Source of the DNA: Deltaproteobacteria bacterium | GTDB lineage: Bacteria > Desulfobacterota > Desulfomonilia > UBA1062 | Direction: 5' to 3' | Assembly: GCA_021372395.1 (NCBI GenBank) | Contig: JAJFUP010000045.1 | Span: 1-40,249 of the forward strand | DNA length: 40,249 bases | Shown: positions 15,702 through 21,624 of the stretch, one piece after another | How positions within the stretch are numbered: the stretch's first letter is position 1 | How the letters are laid out: every line of letters begins with the position of its first letter | Position numbers and translations under genes: made by a program | Notes under the pieces: generated by a model | Databases searched by the model: none | Seen by the model: only the letters and a program-made list of their open reading frames with translations | Told to the model about the DNA's origin: nothing

Positions 15702-15986
15702 CTATTCCGGTTTGCCGTTCACCCGGTCTCTCATATCCTTTCCGGATTTGAAGAAGGGGAGCGTCTTGGGCTTGACCTGGATCTTCTCGCCGCTCTTGGG
15801 GTTTCTCCCTATGTAGGGCCGGTAATCCCTCATGACAAAGCTGCCGAACCCCCTGATTTCAACCCGCCGCTTGTTCTTCATCGCGACTATCATTGAATTC
15901 AGGATGGAATTCACCAGGGCCTCGGCCTTCTTCGGGTGCAGAGCCATGCGCATGGAGAGTTCTTCAATAAGTTCCGACTTGTTCAT
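15702..15986 (-). CDS. ihfB: integration host factor-like DNA-binding protein (IHF-beta/HU family)
   Basis: A 94-residue DNA-bending protein. It starts M-N-K-S-E-L-I-E-E-L and has the family core G-F-G-S-F at 46-50 and the arm R-N-P-K-S-G-E at 61-67, whose proline (P63) intercalates DNA. The E-I-R-G-F-G-S-F and R-x-Y-x-G-R-N-P-K-S-G pattern fits the IHF beta branch better than HU. IHF commonly bends sigma-54 promoters to bring activators to the polymerase, so its position among sigma-54 regulators is notable. It has a consensus promoter and AGGAGG six bases from the ATG, implying high expression. IHF rather than HU is likely, not certain. Confidence 0.88.
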   Translation of the reverse strand: MNKSELIEELSMRMALHPKKAEALVNSILNSMIVAMKNKRRVEIRGFGSFVMRDYRPYIGRNPKSGEKIQVKPKTLPFFKSGKDMRDRVNGKPE

Positions 15987-16019
15987 TTATCTCCTCCTAA
16001 TGATGGACTAAATATTAAG

Positions 16020-16047
16020 ATTATAAAGGGAGGATGCCTCGTGTCAA
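16020..16047 (-). promoter_or_regulatory. consensus sigma-70 promoter of the IHF-like gene
   Basis: On the minus strand TTGACA (16047-16042) and TATAAT (16025-16020) are both perfect, with a 16-base spacer. Start of transcription is expected near 16013, leaving a leader of about 27 bases containing AGGAGG at 15998-15993. It is the best promoter seen in the window and lies just after the rluB stop. Confidence 0.85.
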
Positions 16048-16054
16048 GGTTTTT

Positions 16055-16777
16055 TTAATGTTTTTTTAGCAGCTTATGCAGTGACCCGACCTCGGATGGG
16101 CTTAATTCGCGTATCTGCCCGGGCGACATTCCCTTCAGGGTCAGCGGCCCGACGCGGGTCCTCTTGAGGGAGACAACCCTGAGCCCCACTGCTTCGGCCA
16201 TGCGTTTGATCTGATTTTTGACTCCCTGCACGAGGGTGATCCGGAGCAAGGACCCTTCGGGAGTGGAGTGGATCGTTTCGACCTTCGCGGGGAGCGTCCT
16301 TTCCCCATCAAGGATTATCCCGCGCTCCATCCGCCCGGTGGCGTCCAGGCCCGCCGGTGGCGTGACCTTCACCATATAGACCTTCGGGACGTGGAACCTG
16401 GGGTGGTGGATGGAATGCGCCAAATCGCCGTCATTCGTCAGGAGCAGGAGCCCTTCTGCGTCAAAATCCAGCCTGCCTACCGGGAACACACCCTGAAACC
16501 TCTTCGGGATCAGATCCAGGATACACGGCCTTCCCTGCGGATCGCTCATGGTCGTGACGACGAACCGCGGTTTGTAAAGGGCCAGGTAGAACACCTCCTG
16601 AGACGTTACTTTTTTATTGTCGAGGCACACCTCATCGGCCGCAGGATCCACGATATTCCCGGGTACGGCCTTTTTCCCGTTGATCCTCACGCGACCGCTC
16701 AGGATGAGCTCATCAGCGCGGCGTCTGGAGATGGCGCCGCTTGCGGCAATATATCTGTTGATGCGTATCCGGGTCAT
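16055..16777 (-). CDS. rluB: RsuA/RluB-family pseudouridine synthase
   Basis: A 240-residue rRNA-modifying enzyme that converts uridine to pseudouridine. The S4 RNA-binding domain occupies 1-50 (I-N-R-Y-I-A-A-S-G, S-R-R-R-A-D-E-L-I). The catalytic motif G-R-L-D-F-D-A-E-G-L contains D104. The C-terminal region (Q-G-V-K-N-Q-I-K-R-M) is typical of RluB/RluE/RsuA. ATG 16777 was chosen because AGGG lies nine bases ahead. A second ATG six bases upstream has the Shine-Dalgarno too close. In many bacteria rluB follows scpA-scpB; here it is about 3.4 kb away on the opposite strand, suggesting a local rearrangement. RluB is more likely than RluE or RsuA, but this is not proven. Confidence 0.87.
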   Translation of the reverse strand: MTRIRINRYIAASGAISRRRADELILSGRVRINGKKAVPGNIVDPAADEVCLDNKKVTSQEVFYLALYKPRFVVTTMSDPQGRPCILDLIPKRFQGVFPVGRLDFDAEGLLLLTNDGDLAHSIHHPRFHVPKVYMVKVTPPAGLDATGRMERGIILDGERTLPAKVETIHSTPEGSLLRITLVQGVKNQIKRMAEAVGLRVVSLKRTRVGPLTLKGMSPGQIRELSPSEVGSLHKLLKKH

Positions 16778-16883
16778 GGACATTACCCTATACCGGAAAA
16801 TACGCCCCCGGAAAAGCACCTATGCTCTGAGCGGCTTGCGCCGGCCTTTTCTGCTGCACCGCAGTAGCGGCGCTGCCGGCTCA

Positions 16884-17372
16884 TCAGGAGGTAAGGGTCA
16901 GGTCAGCCCTGCAGACCTCGCATGATTCATGGCAGTACGGTTCGCTGGAGCGGAAAATGACATATTCGATGTCGTTTTCGAGGCCGAAACGTTCGGCACA
17001 GGAGCAACAGACGATGCGACCGATGCTGTCAAGGTATCCGAGGACCGCCCCCCCCGGGGCAACCTTTGAGGATCGGTTTTCCTTGAACTCGCTGATGACC
17101 CCCAGCGAGGAGCACTTCGGGCATTCATAGCCCAGGTCCGCGCTCCAGAACGTCTCCGGGCACTTCATGTTCGCACAGTAATATCTCTCCACCCTCTTCC
17201 GGTTCTTCTTCATGAGGGCATCAATGGTATCCGTATAGATGTTGCCTGCCTTCGGGCTTTTTTTCTTCTTCTCGTCCGCCATCTTGTGCTCGCTGTCGGA
17301 TGCTTTCTCATCACGTCCATCGACTTCCATGAGGATCTTCCCCGGGAAATCCGATTCGGTTTTCTTTTTCAT
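16884..17372 (-). CDS. Cys-rich zinc-ribbon-like protein of unknown function
   Basis: A 162-residue protein I do not recognise. The first 60 residues are charged and likely disordered (D-E-K-K-K-K-S-P-K). Three Cys groups follow: C66/C71 with C84/C87 (C-P-E-T-F and Y-E-C-P-K-C), which looks like a zinc ribbon; C122, C123, C125; and C147-H148, C151, C154 near the end. The layout suggests two or three structural zinc sites. No signal peptide or membrane segment is seen. The start is chosen at ATG 17372 because GGGAG lies seven bases before it and the promoter TTGAAA-N17-TATTAC is about 60 bases upstream. It lies just upstream of rluB on the same strand. Function is unknown. Confidence 0.7.
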   Translation of the reverse strand: MKKKTESDFPGKILMEVDGRDEKASDSEHKMADEKKKKSPKAGNIYTDTIDALMKKNRKRVERYYCANMKCPETFWSADLGYECPKCSSLGVISEFKENRSSKVAPGGAVLGYLDSIGRIVCCSCAERFGLENDIEYVIFRSSEPYCHESCEVCRADLTLTS

Positions 17373-17433
17373 TTTATTCTCCCGCGACCTCTCATCCCTT
17401 GTTGGGTTCTTCCTGCGCTCCGGGTCTATGAGT

Positions 17434-17462
17434 GTAATAGTGGCCGCACAGGGCCTTTTCAA
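17434..17462 (-). promoter_or_regulatory. sigma-70-like promoter of the Cys-rich protein gene
   Basis: The minus strand has TTGAAA (17462-17457), a 17-base spacer and TATTAC (17439-17434). The boxes match five and four of six consensus bases at optimal spacing. The predicted leader is about 55 bases and ends with GGGAG before ATG 17372. Confidence 0.5.
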
Positions 17463-17561
17463 TAGCATGACCCGGGCAAAGATCATATGGCCAAGGGGCG
17501 AAAAGGTTCAAAGGCTGCGGTGGCGTCATGTCCCGGGGCTGAGAGGATGTCGTGGATAAAC

Positions 17562-17579
17562 TCGGTCAGGGCTGACCGA
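17562..17579. other. perfect stem-loop in a 366-base intergenic region
   Basis: TCGGTCA (17562-17568) and TGACCGA (17573-17579) form a perfect 7-bp stem around a GGGC loop. A second, smaller hairpin (CACGG 17662-17666 with CCGTG 17672-17676) lies further on, close to the M50 protease promoter. Neither is followed by a T run. The gap between the divergent genes (17373-17738) contains no convincing coding frame. It holds two promoters and these two structures, which could be operators or part of an RNA. Confidence 0.45.
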
Positions 17580-17700
17580 AAAGCTGGGGGATTGTATGGC
17601 GGGCAATCGCTCAGGGCTCAATGCCGGACTTTTTTAAAGAAGGTCGCGCGGTCGCGAGCTGCACGGTGCTGCCGTGTACGGCAATCCGGAAGCGAACTTT

Positions 17701-17729
17701 TTGACACACCGCTACCCATGAGGTATAAG
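17701..17729 (+). promoter_or_regulatory. sigma-70 promoter of the M50 protease-trpS-scpAB unit
   Basis: TTGACA (17701-17706) is perfect. After 17 bases comes TATAAG (17724-17729), five of six. Transcription would begin near 17736, only about three bases before ATG 17739, so the first gene would have an essentially leaderless mRNA. Confidence 0.7.
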
Positions 17730-17738
17730 GCCTGAGCA

Positions 17739-18380
17739 ATGAGCCAGATGAATGAAATAATCAGCAAGATCGCCCTCATGATTGTACCGGTCCTGCTCGC
17801 AATCACGGTCCACGAGGTGTGCCACGGGTATGCCGCGTATATGTTCGGCGACCCCACGGCGAAGAATTCGGGCAGGCTCACCATGAACCCTGTCAAACAC
17901 ATTGATCCGGTCGGCCTCCTGGTGCTTTTCTTGACCGGGATCATGGGCATGGCGATAGGGTGGGCAAAACCTGTGCCGGTAGACCCCCGTTATTTCAAGA
18001 AACCGCGATTTGACATGGTATGGGTTTCTCTCGCAGGCCCGGCATCGAACCTCGTCCTCGCCGTTCTGACCGCGATTCTCATCAGGCTGTTCGGGCCTGC
18101 TTTGTCGGGAACGATTTTCTATCCGCTGGTAGATATGGCCCGTTTTCTCGTCATGATCAATGTGGGGCTTGCGGTCTTCAACCTCATCCCCATCCATCCC
18201 CTCGACGGCAGCCATATCCTCGAAGGGTTGCTTCCTCTGCGCATGGCCTACGCCTATTCACGGCTTCAGCCATATGGATTTATCATCCTGCTCGCACTCG
18301 TATTTACGGGGGTTGTGAACATTGTCGTTTATCCGATAATCATTTTCATTTTGAATTTACTCGAGTTACTCATAAGGTAG
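17739..18380 (+). CDS. site-2 protease family membrane metallopeptidase (M50)
   Basis: A 213-residue integral membrane zinc protease. The active site H-E-V-C-H (H25, E26, H29) lies in the first membrane helix. The third zinc ligand is in N-L-I-P-I-H-P-L-D-G (D156). About five or six hydrophobic segments are seen (8-28, 57-73, 95-118, 132-150, 180-210). It lacks PDZ and CBS domains, so it is a minimal form common near trpS and scpA. Substrates are unknown; members cut transmembrane segments of regulators. The start has no Shine-Dalgarno and lies about three bases from the predicted transcript start. A start at the nearby second ATG (residue 4) is also possible. It is followed after ten bases by trpS. 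Confidence 0.9.
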   Translation: MSQMNEIISKIALMIVPVLLAITVHEVCHGYAAYMFGDPTAKNSGRLTMNPVKHIDPVGLLVLFLTGIMGMAIGWAKPVPVDPRYFKKPRFDMVWVSLAGPASNLVLAVLTAILIRLFGPALSGTIFYPLVDMARFLVMINVGLAVFNLIPIHPLDGSHILEGLLPLRMAYAYSRLQPYGFIILLALVFTGVVNIVVYPIIIFILNLLELLIR

Positions 18381-18393
18381 ACAAGGAGAAATG

Positions 18394-19386
18394 ATGGAGA
18401 AGAATCGCATCGTATCCGGCATCAGGCCCACGGGGGACCTCCACATCGGGCATTACCTCGGGGTCCTCAAGAACTGGGTGAATCTTCAGGACGATTACCA
18501 GTGCTTCTACTTCATCGCCGACTGGCACGCGCTCACCAGCGAGTACCGTGATCCCTCCATCATCGAGCAGAGCGCCCGGGACATGGTCATCACCTGGCTG
18601 GGCGTAGGCATCGATCCCGAAAAGTCCGTGATCTTCCGGCAGTCCCACATCAAGACGCACGCCGAGCTGTTCCTTCTCCTGTCCATGATCACCCCCACCT
18701 CCTGGCTCGAGAGAAATCCCACCTACAAGGAGATGAGGGAGGAGCTCACGGAGAAGGACTTGAGCACCTACGGGTTTCTGGGATATCCCGTGCTCATGGC
18801 TACCGACATCGTGATCTACCATGCCGACAAGGTTCCCATCGGCGAAGACCAGCTTCCCCACCTGGAGCTGACCCGGGAGATCGTGAGGAGGTTCAACTTC
18901 ATTTATGGCGATGCCATCCTGACCGAGCCCAAGGAGATACTCACGGAGACGCCGCGGGTCCCGGGTCTGGACGGAAGGAAGATGTCCAAGTCCTACGGCA
19001 ATGCCATCTTCATCGCCGAAACCGAGGAGAGCCTCGCCAAGAAGGTGATGCAGATGCTCACGGACCCGAAGCGCATGACCAGGAAAGACCCGGGCGAACC
19101 GAAAGACTGCAACCTGTACCCGTTTCACGAGTACTTCACCGACGAAGCCACCCGGGATGAGATACAGGCCGGGTGCAGGAGCGCAGGACTCGGGTGCGTG
19201 GACTGCAAGCGCATCCTCATCAAGAGCCTCGTCCGTGAGTTCGGTCCTGTCTGGGAAAAGATCGCATACTACCGGGGACACACCTCCCTGGTGGATGACA
19301 TCCTGAATGCCGGGTTTCAACGGGCAACCAGGGAGTCCGATCTCACCATGGCCCGGGTGAGGGCTGCCATGAAGCTCGCGGGGTAG
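18394..19386 (+). CDS. trpS: tryptophanyl-tRNA synthetase
   Basis: A 330-residue class I aminoacyl-tRNA synthetase that charges tRNA-Trp in the cytoplasm. The ATP-binding signatures are clear: H-I-G-H at 17-20 and K-M-S-K-S at 196-200. The Trp-pocket segment (G-Y-P-V-L-M-A-T-D-I) and G-E-D-Q are also present. Two tandem ATGs occur; the second is preferred, since AAGGAG (18383-18388) is five bases from it and only two from the first. Length is typical. It follows the M50 protease gene closely and precedes scpA by eight bases, so it is part of the same transcript. Confidence 0.96.
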   Translation: MEKNRIVSGIRPTGDLHIGHYLGVLKNWVNLQDDYQCFYFIADWHALTSEYRDPSIIEQSARDMVITWLGVGIDPEKSVIFRQSHIKTHAELFLLLSMITPTSWLERNPTYKEMREELTEKDLSTYGFLGYPVLMATDIVIYHADKVPIGEDQLPHLELTREIVRRFNFIYGDAILTEPKEILTETPRVPGLDGRKMSKSYGNAIFIAETEESLAKKVMQMLTDPKRMTRKDPGEPKDCNLYPFHEYFTDEATRDEIQAGCRSAGLGCVDCKRILIKSLVREFGPVWEKIAYYRGHTSLVDDILNAGFQRATRESDLTMARVRAAMKLAG

Positions 19387-19394
19387 GAGGACCC

Positions 19395-20123
19395 ATGGCA
19401 TATCTCGAAGGTGCACTGGCCCTGGAAAGCTCCTTCGTTCTGCGCCTGCCCATGTTCGAGGGACCGCTGGACCTGCTGCTGTACCTCATCGAGAAGAACC
19501 GGTTCACCCTCCAGGACCTCGAGGTCTGCCCCATCATCGACCAGTACCTGGCCTACATCGAGCAGATACGGTCTTTGGATATTGCGCTTGCAGGGGAGTT
19601 CCTGGACATGGCCTCGTATCTCATCTGGCTGAAATCGCGTATCCTGCTGCCCGTGGATGTCTCGCTCGCCGACGGGGAAGAACGCAACCCCGTGGAGGAG
19701 CTCAAAGAGATGCTCATGGCATACCGGGCCATCAAGCAGGCCTCCCACGAGCTCTCGGAAAGACCCATGCTGTTCCGGGACAAGTTCCCCAAGGGTGCCG
19801 CCCTCGAGGAGCGCGGCGTCTCCTCGACAACCATGGGCGCACTCCTCCAGGCCATCGATACGATCCGGGCGCGGACAAAGCAGGTCGTGATGAATATCCC
19901 CCCCATGCGGTTCAGCATCCACGAGATCATGGCGAGGATCCAGGGCCTGTTTGCCGGCCGTTCGAGGATTGCGCTGCAAGATGCAGCCCTTTCGGGGGAC
20001 AGGATGGAGATCATCGGGACCCTCATGGCAGCCCTGGAGATGTCGCGGCTGAGCATGGCGAGGATCGTCCAGAGGGGACTGTTTTCCGCCATCTACCTTA
20101 TCAAGAGGACCGGGAGCGAGTAA
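19395..20123 (+). CDS. scpA: segregation and condensation protein A
   Basis: A 242-residue kleisin that bridges SMC head domains in the bacterial condensin complex and works with ScpB in chromosome segregation. The N-terminal family motif is visible (F-E-G-P-L-D-L-L-L-Y-L-I, then I-D-Q-Y-L-A-Y). The helical middle follows (A-G-E-F-L-D-M-A-S-Y-L-I-W-L-K-S-R-I-L-L-P). The C-terminal winged helix (about 175-242) ends V-Q-R-G-L-F-S-A-I-Y-L. GGAGG lies five bases before ATG. Normal length, and scpB follows after 46 bases. Confidence 0.94.
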   Translation: MAYLEGALALESSFVLRLPMFEGPLDLLLYLIEKNRFTLQDLEVCPIIDQYLAYIEQIRSLDIALAGEFLDMASYLIWLKSRILLPVDVSLADGEERNPVEELKEMLMAYRAIKQASHELSERPMLFRDKFPKGAALEERGVSSTTMGALLQAIDTIRARTKQVVMNIPPMRFSIHEIMARIQGLFAGRSRIALQDAALSGDRMEIIGTLMAALEMSRLSMARIVQRGLFSAIYLIKRTGSE

Positions 20124-20147
20124 TGGGTCCCCCCGGGAATGGAAAAA

Positions 20148-20160
20148 CCTCGAAGCGAGG
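20148..20160 (+). promoter_or_regulatory. small hairpin covering the scpB Shine-Dalgarno
   Basis: CCTCG (20148-20152) and CGAGG (20156-20160) form a 5-bp stem with a 3-base loop. The right arm contains GAGG, the only Shine-Dalgarno candidate for scpB, nine bases before ATG 20170. Pairing would hide the ribosome site. The structure is short, so it may only damp translation or be chance. Confidence 0.35.
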
Positions 20161-20169
20161 CCGGTGAAG

Positions 20170-20673
20170 ATGGGAAAGAGGGAGATCGTAGAGGCGCTTG
20201 TCTTTTCTGCCAGCGGGTCATTGCCCGTGAAGGACATCCTCAAGGTCCTGCCCGAGACGACACCCGGAGAGATCGAGCAGCTCGTGGAGGAGCTCAACGG
20301 TATCTACGAGAGCTCTGCGAGGAGCTTCAGGATCGAGCGGGCATCGTCGGGGTATCTCTATGTGACCCTTGAGGAGTATGCTGCGTACCTCAGGCAGCTC
20401 CATGAACCCGTAAGGCTGTCGGCCGCCGCCCTCGAGGTCATTGCGGTTGTCGCGTACAAGGGCCCCTGCTCGAAACAGATTATCGACGGCATCCGGGGCG
20501 TGGACTCGGGATCGTGCCTCAAGCAGCTTCTCAAGCACCAGCTCATCGACATCAGGTCAGGCAAGCCCATGATGTACCACACCACCGAGAAATTTCTCGA
20601 GGTCTTCGGGCTCACCTCCCTGTCGGATCTGCCGGACATCGGCCAGTTCGAGGAGATCTTCGGACACCCCTGA
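20170..20673 (+). CDS. scpB: segregation and condensation protein B
   Basis: A 167-residue partner of ScpA and SMC. Two winged-helix domains are expected; the conserved segment L-S-A-A-A-L-E-V-I-A-V-V-A-Y-K-G-P appears at about 80-96, followed by the I-R-G-V-D-S-G family motif near 104-110. The ATG at 20170 is preferred to the GTG six bases upstream because the GAGG is nine bases from the ATG and only three from the GTG. It ends 22 bases from the converging mogA-like gene. It is slightly short but complete. Confidence 0.92.
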   Translation: MGKREIVEALVFSASGSLPVKDILKVLPETTPGEIEQLVEELNGIYESSARSFRIERASSGYLYVTLEEYAAYLRQLHEPVRLSAAALEVIAVVAYKGPCSKQIIDGIRGVDSGSCLKQLLKHQLIDIRSGKPMMYHTTEKFLEVFGLTSLSDLPDIGQFEEIFGHP

Positions 20674-20695
20674 CAAGGGCAGGTGACGCGAGCCC

Positions 20696-21190
20696 TCAGG
20701 AGCTCGGAGCACACTCGCTCATGTCGCCGCCGAGCTTGTCCAGGGCGTGAGGCAGTGCCGGGGCAATGCTTTCCAGGCATTCCTTCACCGCCTTGGGGCT
20801 GCCGGGGAGATTGACGATCAGCGTATGCTTCCTCACGCCGACGATCGCCCGGGAGATCATGGCATGGGGAGTCTTCTGGAGGCTCACCATCCGCATCACC
20901 TCTTCCATCCCCGGGACCCGCTTATCGATGATGGGCAGCGTCGCATCCGGGGTGACATCCCGCGGCGAGAGCCCCGTGCCCCCGGTGGTGACGATCAGAT
21001 CGAGATCCATCTCGTCGCACCAGGCGATGAGCCGCTTCTGGATGAGGTCGAGATCATCGGGGATGATCTCGGTGATCTCCACGGATATGCCCAGGTCCTT
21101 CAGCATGTCCTCTATGAGGGGACCGCTTTTATCCAGACGCTCGCCTGCAGAACCCTTGTCGCTCAGGGTGAGCACGCCGGCCTTTTTCAT
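20696..21190 (-). CDS. MogA/MoaB-type molybdopterin biosynthesis protein
   Basis: A 164-residue protein of the MoCF-binding family. MogA adenylylates molybdopterin before metal insertion; MoaB is a close relative. The signature T-T-G-G-T-G-L-S-P-R-D lies at 68-78, with N-L-P-G-S-P-K-A-V near 137-145. AGAGGTG is six bases ahead of the ATG. The start overlaps the stop of the small helical protein gene by four bases. A role in making cofactor for molybdenum or tungsten enzymes is expected, but no such enzyme gene is in this window. MogA and MoaB cannot be separated with certainty by eye. Confidence 0.88.
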   Translation of the reverse strand: MKKAGVLTLSDKGSAGERLDKSGPLIEDMLKDLGISVEITEIIPDDLDLIQKRLIAWCDEMDLDLIVTTGGTGLSPRDVTPDATLPIIDKRVPGMEEVMRMVSLQKTPHAMISRAIVGVRKHTLIVNLPGSPKAVKECLESIAPALPHALDKLGGDMSECAPSS

Positions 21191-21624
21191 TTTTTCACCT
21201 CTTTGAGCCTTGTCTGGGCCGCCGTCGCGATGGGCCTGGCCACGCCCTTGCTCTTGGACAGCGCCGAAAGATCCCTCTGGTTGAGGTAGGACAGCTGGGC
21301 CATGGCGATGGACAGCGGGGTCTTGGGATTGCTGACCAGGGAGAGGCGGATCTGATAGTTTCTCAGCCACTCCCGGTTCATGGCGATCTGCCGCAGGACA
21401 TCGTCGTTTATCTGCCTGTTGCCGGCGATGGAGAGGATCTCGCTCTCGGTGATCTTGGGGGAGGCCAGCACCGCGAGCTGGACGAGCCGGTTCGAATCGC
21501 GCAAAAGGATCGTGCGTGCCTCCTTCGATGCCTTGCGTGCAAGGTCGAGCTTTTCGGAGACTGTCATTGACTGGATTTTCTGGAACAAGCTCCGAGAAGA
21601 GGCATCTGTTCCGTCATTTTCCAT
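21187..21624 (-). CDS. small helical protein of unknown function
   Basis: A 145-residue, soluble, mostly helical protein I cannot name. It has short repeating helical units of HEAT or leucine-rich type (A-V-L-A-S-P-K-I-T-E-S-E-I-L, then L-R-L-S-L-V-S-N-P-K-T-P-L-S-I-A) with regular N-P-K-T-P and S-P-K-I-T turns. No signal peptide or Cys motifs are present. It overlaps the end of the EF-G-like gene by 11 bases and the MogA-like start by four, so the three are translated as one unit. Codon use matches its neighbours. A scaffold or binding role is possible but not shown. Confidence 0.75.
   Translation of the reverse strand: MENDGTDASSRSLFQKIQSMTVSEKLDLARKASKEARTILLRDSNRLVQLAVLASPKITESEILSIAGNRQINDDVLRQIAMNREWLRNYQIRLSLVSNPKTPLSIAMAQLSYLNQRDLSALSKSKGVARPIATAAQTRLKEVKK

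Noticed and set aside
17530-17570. GGGGCTGAGAGGATG, reminiscent of the CUGAGA element of the thiamine pyrophosphate riboswitch
   Set aside because: The second conserved element (ACCUGAU) and the flanking helices are missing, and the downstream gene is a protease.
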